Positions 38,221-50,942 of a DNA stretch of 64,000 nt are shown here, piece by piece; the first letter of the stretch is position 1, and every line of letters starts with the position of its first letter. Under the pieces are notes generated by a model. It was not told the origin of the DNA, did no database searches, and was given only the letters and a program-made list of their open reading frames with translations. The stretch lies in assembly GCA_964247055.1 (NCBI GenBank), contig OZ176052.1, positions 4,154,001 to 4,218,000 of the forward strand. The letters run 5' to 3'. A program made the position numbers and the translations under genes. Origin of the DNA: Paragordius varius. Taxonomy: Eukaryota; Nematomorpha.

Positions 38221-41200
38221 ATGTATCCCTTTACCGATCGTAAATTCTTTATACCACTCTACATGATTGAATTGGTTATAATAATTTTGACAAACAGTTA
38301 CCTAATATACCTTATTCGTAATGACAGAGGTAGTAAACGCAATTTTTCATACAGTGTCCGATGCTTTTTTGGGTTACGCGCTTTTGGTGACTTATTCTTT
38401 GGTCTTGTATGTATCCCATTACACATTTACATCTCTTTTTTTAGTCCGACATTACATGTAACGACACAAGATGAGGAGAAAAGGATGTTGTTTGCTTTAC
38501 CAGCTTGTCGTAGGTTAGGCGCTCTGTGGTATCTAGAAGAAGCTGGAATTTATATAAGCTCCTACACAATCCTAGCGATTGCCATTAACCGATATCAAGC
38601 TATCCGTAAACCTTTTAAAATAATCACTGTAATATCCCAACAAAGCAAAAGACACGGTTGGCATCTCCGATTAAATAATAATCAACAAACATTAATTATT
38701 TATAACTATTGCGTTATTCTGGCAATCACTTTGCTGGCGCCAATCCCATTTTTGGTAGTGAGACTTCGTCACACTAATCCCGCAAATTTTTGCGTTTATA
38801 CACATAAACAATTCCTTAATCATCTCACCTATCTAATTGTTTTGGGTTAGTCAAATTATAGTAATAACAATACATTATGCTAGTGTTCAATTTTAAATTT
38901 CAGATTGAATTTGGCAATACCATGGCAGATGTGGTATTATATAATCTGCTAACATGGTTATAATAAAAATATGATACATTTTAACTGTAAATGTTTGAAT
39001 TTCATTTCAATTGGTCCGATTAATAAAAAATTTACAGTTATAAAATTGTAAAGCAATATTTTATAACTAAATGCATCATTGATTTGGCATATTCATTTTT
39101 CTGCGATCTAGAATCCAAATATCTGCCTAGTCATGAAATAATATTCCATGCATTTGTAGCATGGTGAAACTAGGAATTTAGGATAATGGATGTTTAATAT
39201 ATTACTTTTGACACTTTCAAATTAATTAAATTGGGAAAGATGCGTGGGCCTAATGTTATAAATGATATTATATGTCTATATATTACTCTAAAAATTAAAA
39301 CATTAGGAAAGTCTATTAGTTAAAACTAATTAAAAACCAATAAAATGCAGATTTGAAATTAGTTCTCTTTGATCATTTATTTTATAATTAGATCAAATAT
39401 TAGTGATAATATAAATTATGAATTAGAAGGGTGCTACTTTGCTATTTATATTAAAATGATAACCATTAAAAAACTTATATTAAAATCTTAAATATATTGC
39501 AGTATCAATTGTAAGTCAACTTGTTTATACCAGGTGTACTCATAAATTTTTACTGGTTTTTTGGTAAATAAACACGTAAATGTTATTCATAATATTGTTA
39601 TTCAGAATAATGTTAATCAGCTTATACGCATTAGACCCGCTCGAGTATTATATGAAGATCATGCTTGAAATGTTGACTTTTGCGGTAAACCGCTCGTCAC
39701 GCCATTTCGAACATCTTCGAAATTATTGAAGTGCTGCTCTACGAGCGTGTGCCAAATTGATGCGAGGTGATAGTCAGATAGCGTTAGGTCATGGCAGGAC
39801 TGCGGATAGGGAAAAATTTTAAAAAAGAATTTAAGTTGTCTTTTGATGATTGCTCTGTGTAAGACGGAATCATGTAATGAAAACTTTGCCATGTCTTCTA
39901 ACCCAACCCGGTCAATTTTCGATTAATGGGTTTGGGGATAGCGTTGGGCATTAACGGTTTCACTGGGCTTTAAAAGTCTATAATACAATAACGCTCTGGA
40001 TCCAATAGACACAGATTATAGTCTTTTTGCCAAAGCCATTTGGCCTTGATGTGGATGGACCAGTTGGCAATAATAAAAACCACGATGTTTTATGCCTTTT
40101 ACAAAAAATCCCACTTCTCATTACACTTCACATCGATGCAAAAATGATTTACTTACGTCAAGCAGGATTTCGCTTTGCGATTTTCGGTTCTTAGGATCTA
40201 TTTACCGAGTTCATTAGCCTTTTCCATTGCTCGTAAACGTCCACTGATTGGCTTTTACCTAAACGATGCTGATAAAATAAGAAAAACGCCACAATCTTTT
40301 TTTCAGGCACTCGACATGATTACTGAATGATAAAAATAAGCTAGTTTTGCTGGATTTAACATGTGTGTGGTCGTTTAATGTAGTGGGGTTTTGTCAAATT
40401 ATCGTCTGCATACTTTATGACGTTTTTTCTTAGTCAAATCGATATTGACTTATGTCTTCACTGTTAGACTTTTCTTACTGGTCATATAATTTGTTGTAAA
40501 AAATTAATCGGGATTGCCGATACCATAGCTTTTTTGAAACCATTTTGAATACCAAATTTTTTTAAAACCTCAATAATTATTTGCATTTTATATATTTGGA
40601 TTCTTGTAATATTAAGCTATCTGCAAATTTAAGAACCGGGTGTTAAAACAAATATTTATTTTTATATTACTAATATTAAAGCTACTCCGCTAAAATTAAA
40701 TTTCATATTTTTTTATTTTCTTATAATTTAGAAAAACCTGAAAATACAGTCTAATATCTTTTTCTGGTAAACACGGAATTAATTTTTTATGAATTCATCA
40801 TTGGTCATTATATATATGTGAAAAATCTTTTAGGCCATTATATTTGGCATAATATTAATTCAACACTTTTAACATGCCGAATTCATTAATTTAAAATATT
40901 ACTTTTCTGTTTATACAGATAAGATAAAAAAATCAATTACAAAAAGAAGGAACGGGCTAACTCAAAAAATATACCTGCACAATAATATGATATTTTAACA
41001 TTAATTTGATTTTTTAAATAAAAAGGTATAGCCATACCCTACATATCATCTATAATCCTATACACACTGATAATTCGTTTTATCCGCAGCTCTAGTAATT
41101 TAATACTACACACCACACCTGAATCAAATCAGATATCAGCACAAGGCCTACTGAATTCCGCTGTATCGGAGAAAAGAAAATCACGTTCCATTGTATTAAT

Positions 41201-41606
41201 TTGGTGTTTAATCGCTGCCTTTCTCATTTGTACCATACCACTCATAACGTTTTACCTTATTTCAGGTTGGCTTTTAACCGTAGTACCCGTTTATGTTGTT
41301 AAACGAGCCTTACATTGTTTAGCTCTTTGGTTTACAATCATTCGATGGATTAATCCATTGATAGTCATCATATTTGGTATAAAGAGTATAAACACTAGTA
41401 ATATTCTCCCACCTGGGAAAGATTTAACTAGAAAAATGAAAACGTTTCATAATATGCTACTTAAACAAATTACCACTATGAAAATATTTAATTGGACAAA
41501 AAGCGGTCCCACTACTAAACCAACTGTTAAAAATAACAATAATGGGAAAGTGATACTTCAAAACGCACAAAAATACAATTCCCCAATGACGTCCACCAAA
41601 CTGTAA
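38221..41606 (+). CDS. Class A (rhodopsin-like) GPCR, orphan, paralogue 1 (2 exons)
   Basis: A seven-helix receptor signalling through G proteins at the cell surface; ligand unknown. Exons 38221-38845 and 41026-41606 join GG|GT in frame to give 401 aa. Visible landmarks: N25 in TM1 (ILTNSYLIYLI), D57 in TM2 (LRAFGDLFFG), C96 before TM3 and C191 in loop 2 (the usual disulfide pair), NRY at 123-125 at the end of TM3, P213 in TM5, P280 in TM6 (ICTIPLITF) and N318-P319 in TM7. The TM7 motif is NPLIV rather than NPxxY, and the DRY aspartate is Asn. The extracellular N-terminus is only about 12 residues. The 2180-bp intron holds a decayed mariner. Paralogue 2 lies convergent at 44174-45621 with the same motifs and intron site. 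Probably a lineage-specific receptor family. Confidence 0.88.
38846..41025 (+). other. Intron of GPCR paralogue 1, enlarged by a mariner
   Basis: The intron starts GTTAGTC and ends TAAATAAAAAG. The equivalent intron of paralogue 2 is 281 bp, and most of the difference is the 1.1 kb mariner remnant at 39531-40639. The rest is unremarkable AT-rich sequence. Confidence 0.8.
39531..40639 (-). mobile_element. Decayed mariner-type transposon in the GPCR intron
   Basis: The minus strand encodes fragments of a mariner transposase. GKKTIICVYW near 40030 matches the conserved GKKVMLCIWW segment. Around 39750-39830, SCHDLTLSDYHLASIW followed by EQHFNNFEDVRNGV matches the HPPYSPDLxPxDYHLF catalytic region. 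Internal stops and frame breaks show that it is dead; only a 77-codon frame remains open at 39659-39892. The right (3') end AGGTGTACTCATAAATTTTT at 39531 looks like a mariner terminus, and AAATTTAAGAACCGGGTG near 40626 is its probable worn partner. Limits are approximate. Confidence 0.8.
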
Positions 41607-42055
41607 TACTTTGACAAATGTTTATTTTATTCTATGTTTGTAATAATATGTATAATTTTTTTTGTAGTTATTGGTTTAAAAGGAGCCTGTAATTAGGTGC
41701 ATATATAGTTAACAGAACATTGGAAACTTAATTTATATATTTTTTTATATACAAAACATATTTTAAGGTGATATAAATTGTTTCGGAATCCGGCATAAAC
41801 TCGGACCATTAAAGCTTACAAAAATCCTTACCTTCGCTGCAATTGTTTAATCAATAAATTTATATCGACATAAAATTATCGAAAAAAGTAGTTTTTTAAA
41901 TAAAATATTTTAATTGGAGACCATAGATATGACGTAATCGGTTACTATTTAAAAACTTGGCATACAAGGGGTGGTCCTCAAAAGTTTGAATCTAAAACCA
42001 GGTTTATGTCAGAAATTATATATACTTAACAAAAATTTTGAACCGTGACTTGTTA
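41607..42055. other. 3' flank of GPCR paralogue 1
   Basis: AT-rich spacer between the convergent GPCR genes. No further exon or repeat was recognised. Confidence 0.5.
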
Positions 42056-42059
42056 GGAC

Positions 42060-42205
42060 ATTGGACACTTAGACTATCGTCTGGCTATGTCAGATTAAAC
42101 CTTATTGCACAATATTTCCAACATCACTGGTAGCCCTGGCGATACAAATCTTTAGTGTTAATTCAATTTAAGGCCTTCTTCTTGACTAATTTAAAAAAAC
42201 ACTTC
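42060..42205 (+). mobile_element. Degraded copy of the tRNA-derived SINE
   Basis: The segments ATTTCCAACATCACTGGTAG, CCCTGGCGATACAAAT and ATTCAATTTAAGGCCTTCTT match in order the SINE body at 57254-57396 (TTTCCAACGTCACTGCCAGC, CCTGGGCATGTCCGAATACG, ATTTAAGTTCTTACCC). The tRNA-like head is eroded. Confidence 0.55.
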
Positions 42206-43448
42206 AAACGGCAAAAATATATTTTAAAACATTCAATAATTTAAAATTATAAACGAAATTCGGAAGAGATGATTTATGAAATCAAATTATGCATAAAAAA
42301 TGTTGTTAGTAATCGGTGATCGATATCGTATATATTTAAAAAGAATACGCCACACTGTGAAAATTTTTAAGTAAAAATACAAGTTTTTGCATCTCAGAGG
42401 TTAAAATATGTAATAAGCAACCCAAAAATGATTATCGTAGAAATAAAACTACTCCTTATTACCAGCTAAGAAAAATGGAAAATCTATGCATCATAAAACA
42501 CATTTTTATAATTTATACCTGGGACTATAGTAAGTTAATATGGATGTTAATAGATCTTTTGTGGCGTGCGGATCAATATAATTAATGGTTCAAATTGTAA
42601 TGATATAAATAATGGTTTAAATTGGAAAGAAATAAATACCTTTAAACCACCGTGTTTGACAAATGTGTTCGGATCTGAACATAAATTTGAGAAGTTTACT
42701 TATGGACAATTCAGAATTTATTTTAAAATCACATAGCGTTTCATCAATACTGAAAGCTTTTTAATAAAAAGATCTTAGTATTTAGACTTGTTATATTAGA
42801 ATAATTATTTTGCTTTCAAAACCAATATCATTGGAGAGTAACATAATTTTTGTATTCATTATATTTACAGGAACGATCATACCTTAAAATACCATGCTTG
42901 AGGTTTTTATAAATCACCACTTAAAATATTTTGTGGATATGGGAAATTTTTGAAAATAATAATTAATTTTTTTAACTTTGAATTAGGAACTCTGTAATGG
43001 ACTACACATAAAAGTATAAAATATCACATATGCTTTCTTGAGGACAGATGCGTATTTTGCCTAAAAATGGCCATGAAATCGAATATATCTAAATAAATAC
43101 TAATTTACCAATCATTTTTTTGTTGCCCAGTGTTAGGCCATAATGTGCAGAGCGATTTTTTTAGTGTTATTACACAAAACTAAAACAACTTCATCCGTAG
43201 TTTATCCTTTTATACTTAAAATAAATTATATCGATATCATGATCATTAATCCTGTTAGTTAGGCTTGAGTGATTTCTTAATAATATTGGACCATTAGTAC
43301 GGTTGTGATATTTTATATATAATCATAATATAACAATACGGTAAAAATTTTATCTATAAGATTTCTTTATAATAATTGGACCAACAAATTACATATAATA
43401 GTTTCAATTAAAATCATTCCCAACATCAGATTTGGTAAATTTATAAAT
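42206..43448. other. Intergenic, nothing recognised
   Basis: About 1.2 kb of AT-rich sequence between the convergent GPCR genes. I see no coding exon, RNA gene or repeat end. Confidence 0.45.
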
Positions 43449-43681
43449 CAGGGGTGTTCAGTCTGCGGCCCGCGAAAAATTTGAAAATACAAATTGCAGG
43501 AATCTCAAAACACCCAGTAAAACTGATACTTCTTAAGCATTTTTTTTTTCGAAGAAGTCAATAAAATTGGCAACAAACTAGAAAAGGATGTTATATTGTT
43601 TTAGTTTTATGTTTGAATACTACTAAAACATGGCTATCAGTTATAAAGCAACAATGCGCTATAAGCCTTAGGACATCTCTG
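43449..43681. mobile_element. Short hAT-like MITE
   Basis: The left end CAGGGGTGTTCAGTCTGCGG, followed by CCCGCG, is a typical hAT terminus. The right end GGACATCTCTG (reverse complement CAGAGATGTCC) is its worn partner 233 bp away. The flanks TTATAAAT and ATCTAAAA share few bases, so the target duplication is decayed. No coding sequence is present. Confidence 0.55.
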
Positions 43682-44173
43682 ATCTAAAATATCGATATTT
43701 TGACTGGGAATGTGTATTCATTAATAACATTAAATGAATGTGAGGAAATTAATAACATATTTTAATATCCTTTGATACAACCAATCTCGTAAAAGATCTA
43801 TAAAAAATGTAAAAAGTTACACAATTTTAAATTTTAACTATGACTTTGGTAATATAAGTATTTTTAGTTTAAATAGATTTTGTTAAAAATATACTTAAAA
43901 GGTTATAAGGCCTTAATTATAATATATATTGAAACAACAAAGTATGATCTTCAAATTTTGCCGAAACGTTGGTTTTTAAATGAATTTAGAGTAATAATTT
44001 CTTTAATAATTTTGAAGGCTCTAACTTTGGTAAATTAAAATGCGAGAAACCGTCTTAAAACATTTAAAATGGTGTGTATAAAATAAACTTTTCATGGACA
44101 ACTATAATTAAAAAACTCATTATGATATAACACAAACTTTGATCTCTGAAATTATTATGTAGCTATTAATTTA

Positions 44174-45621
44174 TTATAATCTTGTTATAGTAGAGGGATC
44201 TGGCTTTAAAGTTGTTATTATATTATTAATATCATCTAGGTTTAAATTTTGTGTTGGTATGCAATTAGTAGAATTGGTTGATGTGGTACTTTTGATTCGT
44301 TTAATTCCCTCCAAAATATAGGTTGTGAGTTTTTTGACTGCCTTGAACCTTAATGGGTTCAAAGAATTCTGACTTTTTATACCAAATATAATTACTATCA
44401 ATGGATTTATCCATCGAATCATTGTGAACCAAAGAGCCAAGCTGTGCAAAGCCCGTTCAACCATATACTTTGGGACCTTGGTTAAAAGCCAACCCGAAAG
44501 AATGTGGAAAGTTACGATAGGCAAAGTACAAATGACAAACGTTGCAATTAAACACCAAATTAGCGTAATGGATCTCGATTTTCGGTTCTCAGATACGGCT
44601 GAATTCAAAAGACCTTGTACTGAGACTTGATTGCTTTCTGGTATACGCATCAGGCTTTTAGATCGACGGATGTAACGGATAATTAGACTGTACAAAATTG
44701 TGGATGTTACATAGGGTACGGCCATACCTGTCATATAAAATAGGCCTTTATGTAAACCCTTTTATAATATCTTTAAAATATTTAATAATCATATAGGCAA
44801 ATTAATTTACTACAAAAATATATCTACATGCTAAAACAATATATTGCTAAAAAATACCGAAATATATAATTTTACCCGATCCACAAAACGAATGAGTCAA
44901 TAAAATTATTCAAATTACTCTGTCAAATAATTTAGGACTAAAAAAGGCTTTTAGTGACTATTCTAATTTTAGGACCGTATAAATTTGTGTGATAATTAAA
45001 TTATATACCCAAAATTATCAGATAAGTTAGGTGATAAAAAAACTGTCTCGGCGTGTATGTACATGAGTTTTCAGCATCGGTATAGCGAAGTCGTACCACC
45101 AAAAAAGGAATTGGGGCTAGGGTCGCGATTGCTATAATACCACACAAATAGCAACTGATAGTCCTCTGTTGGCCGTTAAATCGAAACCGTCCGCTCCGCC
45201 TTTCACCTTGTGATAAAATAGTGATTATTCTCAAGGGTTGACGGATAGCTAGGAATCGATTCATTGCTATGGCTAACATGCTGTATGAACTAATGTATGT
45301 CCCAACCTCTTCAAGATACCACAGGGCTGCTGTCTCTCGACAAGCGCGCAAAGGTAATGATATCTGGCCTCTGCTTTGCCCCAGCGTTGGGCTCAAAAAG
45401 GACATGTAAATGTGCAATGGAATGCATACAACACCAAAGAATAAGTCACCAAAAGCGCGTAAGCTAAAAAAGCAACGTACGCTATATGAAAAATTGCGTT
45501 TGCTATTCCTATCACGGCGTATAAGGTAAAGCAAGTAGCTATTTGTCACAACTATGATAACTAATTCGATTAGATACAAGGAAATAAATGTTTTTGAAAT
45601 CTTTGATAAACCGAAATCCAT
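44174..45621 (-). CDS. Class A (rhodopsin-like) GPCR, orphan, paralogue 2 (2 exons)
   Basis: Exons 45621-45009 and 44727-44174 join GG|GT in frame to give 388 aa. The 281-bp intron (GTATATAA to ATGACAG) lies at the same codon and phase, in TM5, as in paralogue 1. Landmarks: N27 (VVTNSYLLYLI), D59 (LRAFGDLFFG), C94 and C187 (disulfide pair), NRF at 121-123 in place of DRY, P274 in TM6 (ICTLPIVTF) and N312-P313 in TM7 with NPLIV in place of NPxxY. A short loop 3 carries GLLNSAVSENRKSRS, almost the same as in paralogue 1. The Ser/Thr/Asn-rich C-tail differs between the two copies. The two genes are convergent and about 2.6 kb apart, so they look like an inverted tandem duplication. Plasma membrane; ligand unknown. 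Confidence 0.88.
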
Positions 45622-47125
45622 GTTACAAAATGGTAGACAAGAATTATTGTATAATATTTAAAGCTAAATTTTCCGCTGGGAAAGAACCTGTACTATATTT
45701 GGAAGAATGAGTAATGATTATTTCATTTATATATATTTCACACTAAATTATTTATTAATTTTGGGATCTATAAACCATTCCCCATATATTTTGTTTAATT
45801 GCAAGGATTTGCACCTCTAATAATATTTCATATAAATAATTAATAGGTTAATTAGGGATTTTACTTAAAGTAAAAGGAATATGGAATCTAAAAAAATGCG
45901 TCAATGAATTCAATTATCTGTCATTAACGGGTAAATTTTACATTGATGTTATTTTAATACCCTTTTTTACATTAATTTTTTAATCCATATCGTAAACATC
46001 AAAACACTGAATATTTTATATACAATAAATAATAATACTATTAATATATAGCAAATTATATATGGGACCTTTGTAAGCAACATTTTTACTTTCTGAGAAA
46101 AAAAGCTAAAACTTCGCGGTTTTTTTTATCCTGTGTAAATTTTATAAATTATGTAATCGTAAAATCTAACAATGGAATAAATAGAATGGAATGGGGAAAG
46201 ATGTTGGAAAACACATATGCTTTAACTGAAGTTAACTAGATAGTTTCTTTTCTGATTATTTACTAACATAAAATTTTTACAAATATTAAAATATTTTTTA
46301 TTCATTATTATCATATCTGTGGGTTTTAAATTTTTTACTAAACCTAATATGGGATATTAATAATCCAAACAGTATTTTTTTTATCACGCATTTTTTTTCC
46401 ATATATAACCCACGAAATTTATGAATTTAGAGTAAATTTATTTGTTCATTCCTTTGTAATTAGGTATGTATTATAAATTTTATTGTATATATAAGTCAAT
46501 ACTTGATCGTGCCATTGACAAGTTATTAGGCATTTTAGGCGAAATATTAAATACATGTGGTTTTCCCAGAATTTGACATAAATAATAAATAAGTCATATA
46601 AGATTCATATTTTCTCTAATTATAATTAACATAAAAGGTTTTGTTTGAAGCATTATTTTTTTATATATGCATGTATTGAAAGTTCCAAAAATTGACTTGT
46701 ATAAAAAGTTCAATATTTTTCACCCCTATGATTTTCTAACTTCCCAGAATTAACCGAAGTAAAAAGTATAAAGGGTGCTACTATATTGTAAATTATTCCA
46801 AATAATTCATAGATAGCTTGTTATCAAATTTTGTTCAAATATTTAAATTTCCAGATTCCTTAAATTTTATCAGTTTTCATCACACATATATCAACCGGTA
46901 GAGTAATAATAAAAGTACTTGAAAACATATTAATATTATTTGACATTTTTTATAAATAATTTTTAGGAATGTAACGCTTGACAATATATCTATAAATTAT
47001 TAAGTTTCTAAGATGGTCAATTAAGGTAAGATTTTTGAAACAAATTAAATACAAAGTTAACATTATATTGGGTGGTTTATTAGTGGTCTAGTTATATAAT
47101 ATTATATATAATATTTATTATAAAC
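45622..47125. other. Intergenic between divergent GPCR 2 and collagen IV
   Basis: About 1.5 kb of AT-rich DNA that should contain the 5' flanks of both genes. I see no exon, tRNA or repeat terminus. Confidence 0.5.
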
Positions 47126-47296
47126 ATGAGAATTATATTATTAAGGAATTTGACCAAGCTTAAATTCCTTTATATTTGCATTCTTTTCTTCATTCTAGCC
47201 ACACATACTCTCGCAAAGGTATAAATTACATATAATCTTATTATTTATTGATTTATGTTTAAAATTAGGTATTTTATCTATATAATTATTGAGTAA

Positions 47297-47569
47297 CAGG
47301 GCTTGGAACCGGGAAGAGAGTAGAACCGGAACTGGGGCGGTTCTTGGGTTAAAACCCGAAACAATCTGGCCTTTGTTATTATTTAACAAGGAACTGGGGT
47401 GACTCCTAAAATTTTAAAACCGCAATCGGGTTGTTCCTTGAGAAAGTAGGAACCGGGTTCGTTCCAACCAAACAAAACCGGTTTCTGTTAAAATCTAAAC
47501 TGGGTTTGTTTCCATGTGGTTCCAGTTCAAACCCCTCCTACAGGGTTGTCAGAACCCCTGGCAAGCCTG
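47297..47569. mobile_element. GC-rich repeat with hAT-like ends in collagen intron 1
   Basis: The segment runs from CAGGGCTTGGAACCGGGAAG to CCTGGCAAGCCTG, whose reverse complement CAGGCTTGCC resembles the left end. It is far richer in G+C than its surroundings and is full of GGAACCGG and GGTTCC-like words. No matching 8-bp flanks were found, so the hAT assignment is weak. Confidence 0.4.
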
Positions 47570-49067
47570 CTAAAATATAAACATAAATGATTTATGGTAC
47601 CTATTAAATATATATTGTGTATTCGTTTAATTTACATTTAAAAGTAGTCAATCCTTTTTTGTGAGTTGGCCCTTTTTAACTCTTTATGTCCGAAAAGGCA
47701 TGTGGCTTTTTTGTATGCCATTTGTTTATAAATAAAAATGATATTTAAATATTTTTTAGTTTCATAAAAAGAAAACTCGATTTTTTAGAGTCAAAATTGC
47801 CGTTGTAATTAATTTTTTATATAGCATAAATTATGATCAAAATATTTTATATCTTTAATACCACACCCATTCATCCAAATTTTTATTTTAAGCGACTCAC
47901 CTATAATAAACACTCTTCTTCCCTATATTCATTTAATAATTTAAATTTGGATTAACTGTTGTTAGGCGGGCTCTATAGATATGCCCCGTTAGACATTGGA
48001 TTAAACACTTATGGTACCTGCTTAAAAAATAAAATTATATATTATTAAAATTGTGCTATTTTAAATTTTAATGTATCCTCTTGTCTAAAATATTCATTGA
48101 TATATATTATATATAAATATAGTCAATTTTCAATGTTTTCCCTTTTTAAACATTGTCATAAACGGTCTTTAGATACCGTAATGTTTTTAGTATATGGTTT
48201 TAAAATGTAACATATTGGGCTAATCAGTTACAACTAAAAGTCTATTCGTCTTCTTTTTCAACCAGTTATTTAGAAAAACTGTTTTAAACAACCGGTACCC
48301 GTTCTAAAACAAGATGGTTTCGGTTTTATTATTATTCAGTCAGATGGTTTCAATGACGGCTTGACTTTATTTAATTTGGGAAAGCACCCTTAAATTTCTC
48401 ACAATGTGGATAAAATGTGACAAACATCAAGCATATAAATAATAATAATAAGTTTTGTGTTCTTTTTTAATCATGAATCTCAAGAAGATGATATAAATAA
48501 TACGAAAAAACATGACATCTCAAAATTTCAAAAAAATGTAAATTTGGAAAAATAATATTTTGAGGACGTTTGAAACAGCGATTCTATTTCATAAATCTGA
48601 AAATTTGGACTCATAACGGCTTCTCCTGAAAAAAATATAGGCTCATACAAATACATTATTAAATACATAATAATCTCATTAAAATTAAAGGATTTTTGGC
48701 GCGCGATTATATTTTGGCTTTTCCCTTCTTTTTAATTTTACTTTTAACCCGTTTGTTGAAATGGCATTTCTTATAAAAATATCTGCTGTTAATATATCCT
48801 ATTATTATATGTCATGAACTTTTAAAAATGTTTTCAACTCTATTAACCATCCTTAGTGTAAATTCCATAAGTTTTTAATGGTTTTAAAATTTGTTGTTAC
48901 AGTTTAAATATATAAATATAAAAAAGTGCAAAATATTTAAACCTAAAAGACCCTAAATAACTATATGTTTTGTCAATATCAGAAATATTGTTAATCGGAT
49001 TTGAATAATAAATTAAAAAAGGTTAGAAAGAAGGTTTATGTTTATTAGTTTACAATGATGGCAGTTA

Positions 49068-49070
<3 letters not shown>

Positions 49071-49104
<34 letters not shown>
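49071..49104. repeat. (TA)n microsatellite
   Basis: About 17 TA units immediately upstream of collagen exon 2 (49117). Confidence 0.95.
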
Positions 49105-49107
<3 letters not shown>

Positions 49108-50163
49108 GAATGATAGAGCAATCAATTTTACATCCCAAGACCGGAGGATTGTAGAGGAAGGGATTGCACAAATTCAAGATGCTCTTGCATAGGTGAAAAA
49201 GGATCTCGATTACGTTAATTGTATTTGTAAATAACCTTAATTTCTTGTTTTTTTCACAGCCGATAATTTTTTATATCGAATAAATTACCAACTATTTTAT
49301 GTATAACCAACCAACTATTAAAATACATTTAACACCAATTAACTGTGATGTAATATTCTATTTTCTATTTACGTTCGTTAATTGACTATGTAATTCAACA
49401 ATCACTAATTTATGTCGATGGCAAATGTAATGTGCACAATTTAAATATTTTGTGCATATTATATAATGTTTTGAAACATTTGTGAAACACAACACAAATG
49501 TGCTAAAGATTTTTTGGAGATGACAAAAAAATCCAAATATTATCTAGGGTATCCCGGGAGCCCCTGGTCCACAAGGTTTTCAGGGATCCCTAGGAGCCGC
49601 TGGGGAATTCGAGATTGAAGGCATAAAAAGTCAAAAAGGTGAAATTGGTGCACTTGGTCCTATGGGACCTATAGGAGATCGGGTAAGATGTTACAACATG
49701 ATATTATTTTACAAAGTTAATTTTTGGCATTATGATAGATTTCATTTTCCTAGCAGTAATAAAATAGTTTGCATGACTTATTTTAGAGTGATCAATGATA
49801 TTTTATATTTTATTTCCCAACATTTATTAGGGTAAAATGGGAATACCTGGTTTTCCCGGTCTCAATGGAATTCCTGGAATACAAGGATCTCCTGGATTAC
49901 GCGGGTTCCCAGGCGCAGATGGTTGCAATGGAACCGACGTAAGTAGATTTCTCCTTAATATTAGGCCGGTTTTTTCCATACTGGTTTATGACTTGTATTT
50001 TTTGGCATAAATGATTTTGGAATATTTTATAAGCCCAATGCGCAAATTAAAAACGGTCTCTATTGGCTTATAATTAGGATAGCTTGTATGATTATAAAAT
50101 AATACTTTAAGCGTAATTATTAATTTAACTCTTTTATATCATAAATGTTCATTTGTTAAAGTT

Positions 50164-50165
<2 letters not shown>

Positions 50166-50250
<85 letters not shown>
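50166..50250. repeat. Long (AT)n microsatellite
   Basis: An uninterrupted run of about 42 AT units in collagen intron 4. Long pure AT tracts are prone to length change and cruciform extrusion. Confidence 0.98.
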
Positions 50251-50253
<3 letters not shown>

Positions 50254-50907
50254 AATTTTTATGTATAATCAACATATATTTTATCACTAAAAATAATCCA
50301 TTTCAAACCATTTACGTTTTCTCATTAGCCATAAATATCTAAAGGAACATAGTATTTATTAACCTAAGAAACAAATAATGATATTAAAACAATATTTTTA
50401 CATATTTGCAGGGATTCATGGGTCTGCCAGGGTTACCTGGACAACCTCCAAGTCTTCTTGGCTTACCGGGAAATCCCGGTCTCAATGGTCTAAAGGGAGA
50501 TCCTGCTTTCGTAAGGAAATCTGCTGCTGGCCTTAAAGGTGATTTGGGACGTGATGGAATATCTGGTTTACCGGTATCTTATTATTATTGCATAGATTTA
50601 ATTTTACAATTTTTATATAAAAAAATATATATTTTTTTAGTTAATATTTGTTTAAATCACATAATGAAAATTTTAAATAATCCTGTTGACTTATTTTAAC
50701 AAAGGGTCTTCCTGGATTTAATGGTTCCATGGGCCCCAAAGGTGATTTGGGCGCCCCAGGATTCCCAGGTCCTATTGGAATAAAGGACCCCGAGGTGATG
50801 AATGAAATATGAGTATTGGTTTATGGGGAGAAAAAGGAGATTTGGTAATTTTTCATTAATTAATATTTTGACAAATTTTGTAAAACTAATTTTAAGTAAT
50901 TTCCCAT

Positions 50908-50909
<2 letters not shown>

Positions 50910-50939
<30 letters not shown>
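50910..50939. repeat. (AT)n microsatellite beside a splice acceptor
   Basis: The tract ends about 15 bp before collagen exon 7, between the likely branch region and the acceptor. Confidence 0.9.

Positions 50940-50942
<3 letters not shown>

Noticed and set aside
39659-39892. 77-codon host gene
   Set aside because: It matches mariner transposase around the SDYHL motif and is a remnant of that element.
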